A stretch of DNA of 37,805 nt from Chromobacterium aquaticum (GCF_021129195.1 NZ_JAJOHW010000076.1:1-37805); one strand, 5' to 3'; shown: positions 1 through 9,482, numbered from the stretch's first letter. Notes: a model not told the origin generated them from the letters alone. Program-made: numbers and translations.

Positions 1-252
1 CTGCTGGGCCAGGCCGCCGAGCAGCCAGCCGCCGTTGCGGCCGGAAGCGCCGTCGCCGCAGCGCTGCGCCTCCAATAGCGCCACGTCCAGCTCCGGCGCC
101 GCGCGCTTCAGGTAATAGGCGGTCCACAGGCCGGTGTAGCCGCCGCCGATGATGGCCACGTCGCAGCTGGACGACTGCCGCAGCGGCGGCCTGGCCGGCA
201 CCGCCGGCGGTGCGGCGTCCAGCCACAAACAGGCTTGAGACAAGGTGCTCAT
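1..252 (-). CDS. FAD-dependent oxidoreductase, N-terminal part (runs off the window)
   Basis: The first 84 codons of a flavin amine oxidase/dehydrogenase of the DAO type. After about 30 residues comes a beta strand and a dinucleotide-binding glycine motif, IIGGGYTGLWTAYYL, followed by an acidic strand end (ALLEAQ) and GASGRNGG. That arrangement is typical of the FAD-binding N terminus of DAO-family enzymes such as gamma-glutamylputrescine or glycine oxidases. The ATG is preceded by AAGGAGAG at good spacing, which fixes the start. The substrate cannot be told because the C-terminal part lies outside. The gene lies 85 nt downstream of the AraC-type regulator on the same strand, so that regulator may control it; this is an inference from position only. 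Confidence 0.85.
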   Translation of the reverse strand, partial: MSTLSQACLWLDAAPPAVPARPPLRQSSSCDVAIIGGGYTGLWTAYYLKRAAPELDVALLEAQRCGDGASGRNGGWLLGGLAQQ

Positions 253-337
253 GCGCTCTCCTTGGCAACGCCCCGCTCAGGGGACGAACCCAAGCAGACT
301 AAGCCGGCGCGCGCGCCGCGTCATGCGCGCGGGACCG

Positions 338-1114
338 CTAGGAATCGGCGGAGAAGTGGCGCTGCGGCGTGGTGCCGGTTTCCAGACGAAAGGCCTTGTA
401 GAAAGTGGAGGCGGACTTGAAGCCGACGGCGAAGGCCATTTGCAGCGGGCCGGACGGCTGTCGCGGCTGCGCCAGCAAATGGCGGATGCGCTGCTGATTG
501 AGCCAGGCGTAGAAACTCAGGCCCAGCGCCTGGTTCAGCGCGTGGGAAATCTGGTTACGGGTGTAGCCGGTGGCCTGCGCCACCTGGCCCAGGCTCAGCT
601 CGCAATCCAGATAGGGCCTCTGTTCGGCGAAATAAGCCTGCAAATCCGCCAATAGCCGCGCCAGCCGCTGCGGGTTCAAGCCAATTCGATCGCCGGCCCG
701 TTCCCCGCTCAAACGCACCGGCGTGCAGTATTCGCGCACGGCGATGATAAGCCCGTCGCGCACTTGGATCGCCTCGCCGCCTTGAAAGCCGACCAGCTTG
801 CCGCTGGAGGCCAGGCGGATCACATAGCGGTATTGAATGAAGGCGGTGTCGCCGTCCACGCGGATGCGGTCGGTGTGGCGCAAGCTCTCCTTGCCGCCAT
901 GCGGCATGCTTTCGGCCAGGTAGGCCGGCAAGTCGGCGTGAGCCAGCGTCAGATTGCGATAGAAGTCGCAGTATTCGATTTCCGGATGAAACAAGGCCAG
1001 CGCAGCCTCCGCGTCGCGCGCGCGCCAACACTCGTGATAACGCCGCGCCACCTCCCACGTCGCGCGGCTCTCTGCGTCCCAGCCCGCTTGCGGCTCAGTC
1101 ATCATGTCCGCCAT
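338..1114 (-). CDS. SnoaL-like domain fused to AraC-family DNA-binding domain
   Basis: A 258-residue protein. Residues about 15-125 look like a SnoaL/NTF2-like fold (WEVARRYHECWRARDAEAAL, then FHPEIEYCDFYRN and the later GGEAIQVRDGLI). Residues about 165-256 form a C-terminal AraC-type double helix-turn-helix, with LGQVAQATGYTRNQISHALN, then MAFAVGFKSASTFYKAFR and the final TPQRHF. I chose the ATG of MADMMTEP because longer versions run into the divergent acetyltransferase gene; a GGGAGAGGG tract lies upstream. SnoaL-like pockets often bind small hydrophobic ligands, so a ligand-sensing transcription factor is the natural reading. The neighbouring oxidoreductase and acetyltransferase are possible targets. 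The fusion order, with NTF2-like sensor first and HTH last, is less common than the cupin-AraC one. Confidence 0.8.
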   Translation of the reverse strand: MADMMTEPQAGWDAESRATWEVARRYHECWRARDAEAALALFHPEIEYCDFYRNLTLAHADLPAYLAESMPHGGKESLRHTDRIRVDGDTAFIQYRYVIRLASSGKLVGFQGGEAIQVRDGLIIAVREYCTPVRLSGERAGDRIGLNPQRLARLLADLQAYFAEQRPYLDCELSLGQVAQATGYTRNQISHALNQALGLSFYAWLNQQRIRHLLAQPRQPSGPLQMAFAVGFKSASTFYKAFRLETGTTPQRHFSADS

Positions 1115-1194
1115 GTCTGTCCCTCTCCCGCTGCGTTGGCGGCTGTTATCATATAGCGTTGACCATACCCGTCCCTTGCGAGGAGAGCCAGCCG

Positions 1195-1761
1195 ATGGAG
1201 ATTCTGATCTTCCCCGAAGCGGAAGTGCCCGCCGAACTGCGCGGCCAGGTGCTGGCGCTGCAACAGCTGGCCTGGCCCGGCGACGCTGCGCCCGGCCTGC
1301 AAGCCATCCATGATCCGGCGCTATCGCCATTGTCACTTTTGCTGGTGGAAAACGGCCGGGTGCTGTCGGCGCTGGACATCCTCAGCAAATCCCTGCGCCA
1401 TGCCGACGCGGAATTCCGCGCCAGCGGCATCTGCTGCATGGTGACCCAGCCCGAGGACCGCAGCCGCGGCCTGGGCCGTCTGCTGGCCGCCAGCGCGCGC
1501 GAAACCATGCAGGCCAATGGCGCCGACCTGGGCATCTTCACTTGCGACCGGCCGTTGCGCCGTTTCTACCAGGCCTGCGGCTGGCGGGAGCTGCCCGGCG
1601 CGGTGCTATTGGGCGGCACGCCGGAGGCGCCGCTTGCCAGCAGCGCGTTCGACAAGGCAGTCATGGCCTGCTTTTTCAGCGCCGAGGCCAAGCGGCTGGC
1701 GGCCCGCTTCGAGCACTGCGAGATCGCGCTCTATCCTGGCGCCATCGACACACTGTGGTAA
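1195..1761 (+). CDS. GNAT-family N-acetyltransferase
   Basis: A 188-residue protein with the GNAT core. A beta strand (ICCMVTQPED) is followed by the acetyl-CoA pyrophosphate-binding loop RSRGLGRLLAASARETM, and later by DLGIFTCDRPLRRFYQACGW, the usual 'FY..GW' late strand. A TTG 36 nt upstream is in frame, but the ATG at 1195 has AGGAGAG seven bases upstream and is preferred. The acceptor substrate is unknown. Overall layout (LQQLAWPG early, long C-terminal tail) recalls aminoglycoside 2'-acetyltransferase-like GNATs, but nothing here proves a drug substrate. It diverges from the SnoaL-AraC regulator across about 80 nt and is followed after 11 nt by the 526-residue gene, so the two are probably one transcript. 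Confidence 0.8.
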   Translation: MEILIFPEAEVPAELRGQVLALQQLAWPGDAAPGLQAIHDPALSPLSLLLVENGRVLSALDILSKSLRHADAEFRASGICCMVTQPEDRSRGLGRLLAASARETMQANGADLGIFTCDRPLRRFYQACGWRELPGAVLLGGTPEAPLASSAFDKAVMACFFSAEAKRLAARFEHCEIALYPGAIDTLW

Positions 1762-1772
1762 GGTCAGCCGCC

Positions 1773-3353
1773 ATGAGCGAAGCCCCGGCCCACATCGACG
1801 TCGAACTGTCCTCGCCCTGCCGCGTGAACGGCCAGCCGGCCCGCGCGCAGTCCGTGTGGCTGCTGGCCCGGCTCTGGCACGCCCAGCGCCATGGCGACGG
1901 CACGCTGCCGGCGGCGGCGCTGCGGCTCGGCTTCCCCGGCCAGGACAATATCCGCATGCTGGTTTCACGCGCCTTCTCCGATTTCGCGCGCTGGGGCGTG
2001 GAAGTGGGCTGGGGCGCCGCGCGCGAGCAGCCCATCGCCACGCTGGCGCGGAACGGACGCAGCCGCGGCCCGTTCTGGCTGAGCGCCGACGGCGCGCGAC
2101 GGCTGCGCCTGCTGGCCGAGGGCGCGGAGGTGGAACGCGACTGGCTGGAACACTTCCTTGGCCTGCGCCGGCCTTCGGCCGCCGGCGCCGATCAGCCCGG
2201 CGGCTGGTCTCATCTGATGCGGGACATGGGTTTCTGGCAGCAGATGGCACAGGCGATCCGCGATGAGCATGATGGCTTCGGCCGCCGCCCCAGCCGCCAG
2301 GTGGCGGAGTCCTTCCATGCGGCGCGGCTCTGCGCCGGCGACGATTTCCAGCAGGCGCTGGCCCTGATGAAGGAAAGCCTGGCCTGGCGCCGCAGCGCGC
2401 AGTTGGAAGGCAGCCGCAGCGCGCTGAAGCGGCTGGACCGCATCCTGGACGCCGGCAGCGTTCACAGCGCCCAGCCCACCTTCGCCGCGATGGCCTGCAT
2501 CGTCAAGGCCTGGGAACGCTACACCCAGGGCGACACCGGCGCCGCGCGCGCCGCGCTGGAGCATTTGCAGACCGCGCCGGAATTGCAGCCGGTGTTCCGC
2601 TACAATCCGCGCGTGCGTTTCGAATGCCTGAATCTGCTGGCGTTGCTGCACAAGCACGCCGCCACCAGCAAAGCCGAGCCGGCCTACCGTCAGGACGAGG
2701 CCGCCGCCGCGCTGCAGGCGTTGAACGGCGCACTGGAAGCGGCCTACGAGGCGGACTCCATCGACGCCGCCCAACACGTCGCCGCCAATATCGGCTGGTG
2801 CATGTGGCTGTTCTGGCAACAGCGGCTGATAGACCCGGAACGAGAGCAGGCGATAAACGCGGTGCAACTGCAGGCAATGCGCTGGCTGGGATTGTCGGAG
2901 TGGATTTGCGACCGCTTCGGCTATGGCAGCGGCTCGGCCTGGAATCTGATCTTCATGCTGCGCATCGCGCGCGGCAACTGCTCGCCGCAACGCTCGCGCA
3001 GCCTGGCAAGCTTCCGCGCCCAACAGCCGCTGGCGCTGCCCGAAGTGGTGCTGGCCTTGCGCCCCTTGCACGCCTCGCTATCGCCAGCCAAGGGCTTCAG
3101 CCGCTGGTCCTCGGCGGCGACCTTGGCGCTGGAGGAGCAGGCGGCCGGCAATACCGCCTTCACACCCTTGCAGCAGGCCAATCTATTGCTGGAGGCCGCC
3201 TGGTTCCTGCTGCACGAACAAGGCGCCGGCCCGGAGGCCGCCGACGCGCTCGCTCGTCTGCAGGCGCAACTGCCCTCCTTGCGCCGCGGCGAGCGCAGCT
3301 TTTTCAACAGCGAATTGCAGAACTTGCCGATTGAGGCGCCGAGCGCCGGCTAG
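1773..3353 (+). CDS. Hypothetical protein, alpha-helical, 526 residues
   Basis: I do not recognise this protein. It has no signal peptide or membrane segment. The N-terminal 140 residues resemble a small regulatory domain: SVWLLARLWHAQRHGDGTL followed by a segment on ordering of 'FPGQDNIRMLVSRAFSDF' recalls winged-helix regulators. The rest is long, Ala/Leu/Gln-rich helices with paired-helix character (for example residues about 210-340), suggesting TPR-like repeats. A regulator with a C-terminal TPR array is possible but unproven. The start ATG lies 11 nt after the acetyltransferase stop. The stop codon shares the bases CTAG with the stop of the convergent monooxygenase gene. Codon use is the same GC-rich pattern as its neighbours. 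Confidence 0.75.
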   Translation: MSEAPAHIDVELSSPCRVNGQPARAQSVWLLARLWHAQRHGDGTLPAAALRLGFPGQDNIRMLVSRAFSDFARWGVEVGWGAAREQPIATLARNGRSRGPFWLSADGARRLRLLAEGAEVERDWLEHFLGLRRPSAAGADQPGGWSHLMRDMGFWQQMAQAIRDEHDGFGRRPSRQVAESFHAARLCAGDDFQQALALMKESLAWRRSAQLEGSRSALKRLDRILDAGSVHSAQPTFAAMACIVKAWERYTQGDTGAARAALEHLQTAPELQPVFRYNPRVRFECLNLLALLHKHAATSKAEPAYRQDEAAAALQALNGALEAAYEADSIDAAQHVAANIGWCMWLFWQQRLIDPEREQAINAVQLQAMRWLGLSEWICDRFGYGSGSAWNLIFMLRIARGNCSPQRSRSLASFRAQQPLALPEVVLALRPLHASLSPAKGFSRWSSAATLALEEQAAGNTAFTPLQQANLLLEAAWFLLHEQGAGPEAADALARLQAQLPSLRRGERSFFNSELQNLPIEAPSAG

Positions 3354-3649
3354 GCCGGATTCAGCACATGCACGGCCAGGCTGGCCACCATGCCCTCGGT
3401 CGCGGCGATGAAGGCGCGCAGCGGCGGCGCGGCTAGATGTTGGTCCAGCGCCGCCTTGCTTTCCCACTTTTCAAGCACCACCAGGCTGTCCGCGCCGAAA
3501 GGCCGCGGCGAATCCTCATGATCCAGGGCCGGGCCGTATTCGATGCAGCCCTCCTCCAGGCGCACCTCAGGCACGATGGCATTCAACTCGCGCAATACCG
3601 CGGCGCGCTGGCCCGGCTGGGCGGTGATCACGGCAACAACATGCAGCAT
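3350..3649 (-). CDS. Antibiotic biosynthesis monooxygenase (ABM)-domain protein, YgiN-like
   Basis: A 99-residue single-domain protein of the dimeric alpha-beta barrel ABM family. It shows the family signature: an N-terminal strand (LHVVAVITAQPGQ), the EEGCIEYGPALDHEDSPR segment, the strand LVVLEKWESKAALDQHLAAP, and a C-terminal strand. Members include quinol monooxygenases such as YgiN and LsrG; the actual substrate here is unknown. The start has GAGAGGAT just upstream. It is convergent with the 526-residue gene and overlaps it by four bases, each stop codon being read from the same CTAG. Confidence 0.88.
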   Translation of the reverse strand: MLHVVAVITAQPGQRAAVLRELNAIVPEVRLEEGCIEYGPALDHEDSPRPFGADSLVVLEKWESKAALDQHLAAPPLRAFIAATEGMVASLAVHVLNPA

Positions 3650-3840
3650 GGCATCCTCTCTGTCGAACTTACGCCGCGCGCGACGCGCACGCGGCTAGAT
3701 TACGGCAAGCGACAAGGAAAATGGTTCGCGGCTGCGGATAGACAAGCGGATGAACGGGCCAAAAGAAAGCGAGGACGGACTTAAGGAGGTGGGGTGATTG
3801 AAGGGAATCCCCGCAAAAGTCCCGCAAGACCGATGAAAAT

Positions 3841-3869
3841 AAAAAAAGCCCTGCAAATGCAGAGCTTTA
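3841..3869 (-). terminator. Rho-independent terminator after tRNA-Pro
   Basis: Read on the minus strand, an imperfect hairpin (AAAGC.CTGCA / TGCAG.GCTTT) is followed by a run of seven T and further T-rich sequence. It begins about 26 nt after the CCA end of tRNA-Pro. It is the likely end of the tRNA-Pro transcript and of any read-through from the ihfA-merR operon. Confidence 0.75.
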
Positions 3870-3894
3870 AATATTTGATTCTATTGGAATTCTG

Positions 3895-3971
3895 TGGTCG
3901 GGGCGAGAAGATTCGAACTTCCGACCCCCTGCACCCCATGCAGGTGCGCTACCAGGCTGCGCTACGCCCCG
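3895..3971 (-). tRNA. tRNA-Pro (anticodon GGG)
   Basis: A 77-nt cloverleaf with encoded CCA. The acceptor stem is CGGGGCG/CGCCCCG with discriminator A. The D arm is GCGCAGCCTGGTAGCGC and the anticodon stem CCTGC/GCAGG closes the seven-base loop ATGGGGT with anticodon GGG. The T arm contains TTCGAAT. The sequence is clearly proline-type. It lies directly downstream of merR, the usual place for this gene after ihfA-merR in many proteobacteria. Confidence 0.98.
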
Positions 3972-3986
3972 ACTCGAGAGAAACGT

Positions 3987-4015
3987 ATTCTAAACTGCTT
4001 TTTAATTTTTGCCAA
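3987..4015 (-). promoter_or_regulatory. Sigma70-type promoter for tRNA-Pro
   Basis: On the minus strand TTGGCA (-35), a 17-bp AT-rich spacer and TAGAAT (-10) lie 15 nt upstream of the mature tRNA 5' end. The -35 element lies inside the last codons of merR, so the tRNA has its own promoter even though it follows the operon closely. Confidence 0.75.
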
Positions 4016-4355
4016 GCCCTGAATCAAGCCATTCCAAAATTGCCTCCAGCTCGGTCCTAACCTCCTGGGCCGTTGCCGGACGCACTTCCTGGCCGTCCGC
4101 GCCCAGGCGCTGGCGTGCGCCGTGGATGGTAAAACCATCGTCATATAACAGCCCGCGAATACGCCTGACCAATAAAACCTCATGGTGCTGGTAGTAGCGG
4201 CGGTTGCCACGGCGCTTCACCTGGCGCAGCTGGGAGAATTCCTGCTCCCAATAGCGCAGCACATGCGGCTTGACGCCGGTGAGCTCGCTGACTTCGCTGA
4301 TGGTGAAATAACGCTTGGACGGTATCGACGGCAGATCAGCCTTGCTTGTTGGCAT
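4002..4355 (-). CDS. MerR-family transcriptional regulator (ihfA-linked)
   Basis: A 117-residue protein with an N-terminal MerR winged helix-turn-helix at about residues 16-85: [21 protein letters not shown], then the wing with [13 protein letters not shown] and [19 protein letters not shown]. The C terminus is short, with no metal-binding cysteines and no ligand domain. This is the small MerR protein that sits after ihfA and before tRNA-Pro in many beta- and gammaproteobacteria; its target is not known to me. The chosen ATG (MPTSKADL) overlaps the last 20 nt of ihfA in another frame, suggesting translational coupling. Longer upstream starts would sit deep inside ihfA. Confidence 0.88.
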   Translation of the reverse strand: MPTSKADLPSIPSKRYFTISEVSELTGVKPHVLRYWEQEFSQLRQVKRRGNRRYYQHHEVLLVRRIRGLLYDDGFTIHGARQRLGADGQEVRPATAQEVRTELEAILEWLDSGLGKN

Positions 4356-4638
4356 GGAATTGCTCGACCATTCCCTTGAGTTTCTGACTAGCATGGAACG
4401 TTACCACACGGCGCGCGGTGATGGGAATCTCTTCCCCGGTCTTGGGATTGCGGCCCGGGCGCTGCGGCTTGTCGCGCAATTGGAAATTGCCGAAACCGGA
4501 CAGCTTGACGGAATCGCCGGATTCCAGCGCCAGACGGATTTCCTCAAAAAACGATTCAACCATGTCCTTGGCTTCCCGCTTGTTCAGACCCACTTGGTCA
4601 AACAGCATGTCGGCCAACTCAGCCTTGGTCAAAGTCAT
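4336..4638 (-). CDS. ihfA: Integration host factor alpha subunit
   Basis: A 100-residue DNABII-family protein, the normal size. It starts [13 protein letters not shown] and shows the family motif [19 protein letters not shown] with the proline-tipped beta arm, then [16 protein letters not shown]. As the alpha subunit it pairs with IhfB, encoded elsewhere, to bend DNA sharply at specific sites in recombination, replication and promoter control. It lies 71 nt downstream of pheT in the conserved pheST-ihfA order, so it is probably in the same transcript, and it overlaps the start of merR. Confidence 0.97.
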   Translation of the reverse strand: MTLTKAELADMLFDQVGLNKREAKDMVESFFEEIRLALESGDSVKLSGFGNFQLRDKPQRPGRNPKTGEEIPITARRVVTFHASQKLKGMVEQFHANKQG

Positions 4639-4709
4639 GTCACCCTCTCACACATCAATATTCTAATCATTGCAGAGCCCGCCGCAAGCGCCGGGCTCCA
4701 TGCTCAAAC

Positions 4710-7067
4710 TCAGCGCAGCTGAGCGCCCAACTCGGCGGCGGCGCCGTCAAGCAAGGCGCTTAGCGCCGGCTCCACGTCTTCGTCGGTCAGAGTGCGGCTA
4801 TTGTCCTGCAACAGCACGCGGAAGGCCAGACTCTTCTTGCCTTCCGCCACGCCTTTGCCGCGATAAACGTCGAACAAGGCCACTTCGCTGACGATGGCGC
4901 CGCTGTGCTTGGCGAAGCAGGCCAGTAACTGGGCGGTTTCCACCGCCTCGTCCACCACCAGCGCCAGATCGCGGCGCACCGCCTGGAACTTGCTGACCGG
5001 CTGCGCCTTGATGGGCTGCCGCGCTTCCACCACGGCCAGATCCAGCTCGAACAACACCGGCGCGCTGGGCAGATCGTATTGCTGCGCCCACTTGGGATGC
5101 AGTTCGCCGATCACGCCGACCACCAGGCCGTTCACCAGCACTTCGGCGCAACGCCCCGGATGGAAGGCCGGATGTTCGGCCTTGCGGAAGCTGGCCTGCT
5201 GCGGATGCAGCAGCGCCTCGACATCGGCCTTGGCATCGAAGAAATCGACGCGCTCGGCCTTGACGCCCCATTGCTCCGGCAGGCGCGGCCCCCAGGCCAG
5301 GCCAGCCACTTTTTCCGGCTGATCGAACCAGTCGGCGGATTTCTTGAACACGCGCGCCACTTCGAATACCCGCACGCGCGGCTGCTTGCGGTTGATATTG
5401 CCCACCAGCACGTCGACCAGGCCGCCGATCAGCGTGGAGCGCATCACGCTCATCTGCGAGGCGATCGGGTTGATCAAACGCACCGGCTGCTCATTGGCGG
5501 CGAAATCGCGTTCCCAGGCCTCGTCCACGAAAGCATAGCTGACGATTTCCTGATAATCGCGGGCCGCCAGCAGGTGGCGGATCTGATCGCGCGGACGCAG
5601 CTCTTCACGCTGAGCCAACATGCGCATGCCGGAACGCGGCGCGTCGGACGGAATCGCGTCGTAACCATAAACTCGTGCCACTTCCTCGATCAAGTCCTCC
5701 TCGATCGCGATATCGAAGCGGAAGGACGGCGCCGCCACGGTGAAGACATCGCCGTCCAGGCTGTGGGTCAGACCCAGGCGGCTCAGGATGTCGCCGATCT
5801 GTTCGCTGCTCAGCGTCACGCCCAGCAGCTTGGCGCAACGCGACACGCGCAGCTTGACTTCGCCGCGCCGCGGCAGTTCCGCCGTTTCCTCGACGATAGG
5901 ACCCGGCTGACCGCCGCAGATCTCCAGCACCAGACCGGTTGCGCGCTCCATCGCTTCGCGCTGTAGCTGGAAGTCCACGCCGCGTTCGTAGCGGAAGGAG
6001 GAATCCGAACCAAAGCCGAATTCGCGCGCCTTGCCGGCAATCGCTTCCGGCGCGAAGAACGCGCTTTCCAGGAAGATATCGCTGCTGGCGACGGTCACGC
6101 CGCTATGTTCGCCGCCCATGATGCCGGCCAGCGCCAGCGCCTTGGTCTGATCGGCGATCACCATATGGCCGGCGTTGAGCTTGACGGTTTTTTCGTTCAG
6201 GCACAGCAGCTCTTCGCCGTCCTTGGCCATGCGCACGGCGATGCCGCCGTCCAGCTTGGCCAGGTCGAAGGCGTGCATGGGCTGACCTTGTTCCAACAAT
6301 ACGTAATTGGTGATGTCGACCACGGCGGAAATCGAACGCAGGCCGGCGCGCTCCAGGCGGCGGCGCATCCATTCCGGCGTGGCGGCGGCTGCATTGACGC
6401 CTTTGACCACGCGGCCGAGGTAGCGGCCGCAGGCCGGCGTGGCCGCTATCGCCACCGCCAGCGCGTCGTCGATCTGCGGCGCGACGGCGGGAATGGCCAC
6501 CGGCGCGAGCTCGGCGCCGGTCAAGGCCGCCACTTCGCGCGCGATGCCGCGGATGGACAGGCAATCGGCGCGGTTGGGAGTGATCTTCAGCGTGAACAGC
6601 TGATCGTCCAGACCCAGGTAGTCGCGGATGCTCTGCCCTACCGGCGCATCGGCCGGCAGCAGCAGCAGGCCGTCGGCGTCGTCCGGCACGCCCAGTTCCT
6701 TGCCGGAACACAGCATGCCGTTGGACTCGACGCCGCGCATCTTGGTCGGCTTGATCTTGAAATCGCCGGGCAGCACCGCGCCGGGCAAGGCGCACGGCAC
6801 TTTCAGGCCGACGGCGACATTGGGCGCGCCGCAGACGATCTGCACCAGCTCACCGCTGCCCACGTCCACCTTGGTCACGCGCAGGCGGTCGGCGTTTTCG
6901 TGCTTGGCCACTTCCTTGACTTCGGCCACTACCACGCCGCTGAAGGCCGGCGCGGCGGCGTTGACTTCTTCCACTTCCAGGCCCGCCATGGTCAGCAGGT
7001 AGGACAGCTCGTCGGTGCTCAGCGACGGATTAACCCAGCTTCTCAGCCATTGTTCGGAAAATTGCAT
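4710..7067 (-). CDS. pheT: Phenylalanyl-tRNA synthetase beta subunit
   Basis: A 785-residue protein, of normal length. In order: an N-terminal domain (MQFSEQWLRSWVNP) with an inserted OB-fold tRNA-binding domain at about residues 40-150, the B3/B4 editing domain (about 210-380, GQPMHAFDLAKL), the B5 domain (about 400-470), the class II-like core, and the C-terminal ferredoxin-fold anticodon-binding domain (KFQAVRRDLALVVDE onward). It forms the alpha2-beta2 enzyme with PheS, and its editing site clears Tyr-tRNA-Phe. It begins 21 nt after the pheS stop in the same operon. Confidence 0.98.
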   Translation of the reverse strand: MQFSEQWLRSWVNPSLSTDELSYLLTMAGLEVEEVNAAAPAFSGVVVAEVKEVAKHENADRLRVTKVDVGSGELVQIVCGAPNVAVGLKVPCALPGAVLPGDFKIKPTKMRGVESNGMLCSGKELGVPDDADGLLLLPADAPVGQSIRDYLGLDDQLFTLKITPNRADCLSIRGIAREVAALTGAELAPVAIPAVAPQIDDALAVAIAATPACGRYLGRVVKGVNAAAATPEWMRRRLERAGLRSISAVVDITNYVLLEQGQPMHAFDLAKLDGGIAVRMAKDGEELLCLNEKTVKLNAGHMVIADQTKALALAGIMGGEHSGVTVASSDIFLESAFFAPEAIAGKAREFGFGSDSSFRYERGVDFQLQREAMERATGLVLEICGGQPGPIVEETAELPRRGEVKLRVSRCAKLLGVTLSSEQIGDILSRLGLTHSLDGDVFTVAAPSFRFDIAIEEDLIEEVARVYGYDAIPSDAPRSGMRMLAQREELRPRDQIRHLLAARDYQEIVSYAFVDEAWERDFAANEQPVRLINPIASQMSVMRSTLIGGLVDVLVGNINRKQPRVRVFEVARVFKKSADWFDQPEKVAGLAWGPRLPEQWGVKAERVDFFDAKADVEALLHPQQASFRKAEHPAFHPGRCAEVLVNGLVVGVIGELHPKWAQQYDLPSAPVLFELDLAVVEARQPIKAQPVSKFQAVRRDLALVVDEAVETAQLLACFAKHSGAIVSEVALFDVYRGKGVAEGKKSLAFRVLLQDNSRTLTDEDVEPALSALLDGAAAELGAQLR

Positions 7068-7088
7068 AGTATTCGGCTCCGTACGCGA

Positions 7089-8177
<1,089 letters not shown>

Positions 8178-8179
8178 TC

Positions 8180-8211
8180 AAAAAAAAGGGAGGCAAGATT
8201 GCCTCCCTTTT
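8180..8211 (-). terminator. Rho-independent terminator or attenuator between rplT and pheS
   Basis: On the minus strand, GGGAGGC and GCCTCCC pair around a six-base loop and are followed by eight T. The hairpin sits 16 nt after the rplT stop. It ends the thrS-infC-rpmI-rplT transcript, or attenuates entry into pheST. I saw no Phe-rich leader peptide like E. coli pheM between this hairpin and pheS. Confidence 0.85.
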
Positions 8212-8226
8212 GATCCGTCCGGGCGA

Positions 8227-8586
8227 TTAAGCAGCGAGGCTTGCTTTCGCCTTTTCGACGATCTGGGCAAAAGCCGGCTTGTCGAACACGGCCAGGTCGG
8301 CCAGGACCTTGCGGTCGATTTCGATGGAGGCTTTTTTCAGACCATTCATGAATTTGCTGTACGGCAGGCCGTTCTCGCGAGCGGCTGCGTTGATACGAGC
8401 GATCCACAGTTGACGGAACTGACGCTTTTTCTGACGACGGTCACGGTAGGCGTATTGACCGGCTTTCATCACCGCCTGTTTGGCGATGCGATAGACGTTC
8501 TTCCGGCGGCCGCGATAGCCTTTCGCCAGTGCGAGGATTTTCTTGTGACGAGCACGTGCGGTTACACCGCGTTTTACGCGTGGCAT
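8227..8586 (-). CDS. rplT: 50S ribosomal protein L20
   Basis: A 119-residue protein, complete and of standard length. The very basic N terminus ([18 protein letters not shown]) is the extended 23S rRNA-binding arm, followed by [21 protein letters not shown] and the globular C-terminal part. L20 is an early assembly protein of the large subunit. In E. coli it also represses rpmI-rplT translation by binding structured mRNA. It lies 13 nt after rpmI in the conserved infC-rpmI-rplT cluster. Confidence 0.98.
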   Translation of the reverse strand: MPRVKRGVTARARHKKILALAKGYRGRRKNVYRIAKQAVMKAGQYAYRDRRQKKRQFRQLWIARINAAARENGLPYSKFMNGLKKASIEIDRKVLADLAVFDKPAFAQIVEKAKASLAA

Positions 8587-8599
8587 ATTTCAGGTCTCC

Positions 8600-8797
8600 T
8601 TAAGCGTAGGGCATCATGGCGCGAACAGAGGCCACATTGGTTGCGTCCACCATGGAGGTGCCGCGCAATTGGCGCTTGCTCTTGGTGGTCTTCTTGGTCA
8701 GGATGTGACGCTTGAAGGCGTGTGCACGCTTGAAACCACCACCACCCAGTACTTTGAGACGCTTTTTCGCGCTCGACTTGGTCTTCATTTTCGGCAT
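8600..8797 (-). CDS. rpmI: 50S ribosomal protein L35
   Basis: A 65-residue basic protein with the L35 pattern: [36 protein letters not shown] and a C terminus ending in RAMMPYA. The upstream AGCAGGAGCAG serves as ribosome-binding site. A stable hairpin in the 166-nt gap after infC (8918-8943) may be part of the L20-dependent control known for this gene pair in other bacteria. Confidence 0.97.
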   Translation of the reverse strand: MPKMKTKSSAKKRLKVLGGGGFKRAHAFKRHILTKKTTKSKRQLRGTSMVDATNVASVRAMMPYA

Positions 8798-8917
8798 GGA
8801 CTGCTCCTGCTGAATTTTGATTAGATTAGACGCGAGGTGGTTGCCAGCCAGACTGGAAACGCTTCAAAAACCATCGCGTCACGCTTTTGAGCAGATCGTT
8901 GCCGACCTACAAAATCA

Positions 8918-8943
8918 ACACGGCAGAGCGAACCCTGCCGTGT
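8918..8943 (-). promoter_or_regulatory. Stem-loop in the infC-rpmI gap
   Basis: A perfect 9-bp stem (ACACGGCAG/CTGCCGTGT) with an eight-base loop lies about 20 nt after the infC stop on the minus strand, followed by TGATTTTG. The T tract is too broken for a strong terminator. It could be a partial terminator or part of an L20 repression site, given what is known of rpmI-rplT control in E. coli. Function is inferred from position only. Confidence 0.5.
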
Positions 8944-8963
8944 CAAGGTGATGATTATACCGA

Positions 8964-9482
8964 TTATTTCTTCTTCGGCGCAATCATCATTACCATCTGG
9001 CGGCCTTCAAGCTTGGGAAACTGCTCAACAACCGCAATTTCGGACAAATCGGCTTCGACACGCTTAAGCAACTCCAAACCGATGTTCTGGTGGGCCATCT
9101 CACGACCGCGGAAGCGCAGGGTGACCTTGGCCTTGTCGCCGTCAGCCAGGAATCGGGTCAAGTTGCGCAACTTGACGTTGTAGTCGCCGTCGTCGGTACC
9201 CGGACGGAACTTGATTTCCTTGATCTGAACCTGTTTCTGCTTCTGCTTGGCTTCGTGACGCTTCTTGGACTGCTCGTACTTGTACTTGCCGTAGTCCATC
9301 AGCTTGCACACCGGAGGTTGCGCGGTCGGGGAAATCTCCACCAGATCCACATCGCCCTCTTCGGCAAGAGCCATCGCCTCACGCAGACTGACAACACCAA
9401 TCTGCTCACCTTCCTTACCTACCAGACGGATTTCACGGGCGGTAATCTCGCCGTTGATCCGTGCTTCGCGTTCCTGAGCTAT
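8964..9482 (-). CDS. infC: Translation initiation factor IF-3, with a likely AUA start
   Basis: A 172-residue IF-3. The N domain runs from [12 protein letters not shown] to about residue 75 ([20 protein letters not shown] and [12 protein letters not shown]). A lysine-rich linker follows, then the C domain with [20 protein letters not shown] and [13 protein letters not shown]. No ATG or GTG lies near the N terminus. The Shine-Dalgarno AGGAG is eight bases from an ATA codon (9480-9482) and only two from an in-frame TTG (9486-9488). I therefore place the start at ATA. Rare AUU/AUA-type starts allow IF-3 to repress its own translation in E. coli and relatives. The gene follows thrS after 47 nt. 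Confidence 0.93.
   Translation of the reverse strand: MAQEREARINGEITAREIRLVGKEGEQIGVVSLREAMALAEEGDVDLVEISPTAQPPVCKLMDYGKYKYEQSKKRHEAKQKQKQVQIKEIKFRPGTDDGDYNVKLRNLTRFLADGDKAKVTLRFRGREMAHQNIGLELLKRVEADLSEIAVVEQFPKLEGRQMVMMIAPKKK

Noticed and set aside
3782-4060. An excellent Shine-Dalgarno (AAGGAGGTGGG) before GTG at 3794 on the plus strand
   Set aside because: The frame runs through the terminator and the antisense of tRNA-Pro, giving the well-known spurious peptide with [15 protein letters not shown]. It is not a gene.
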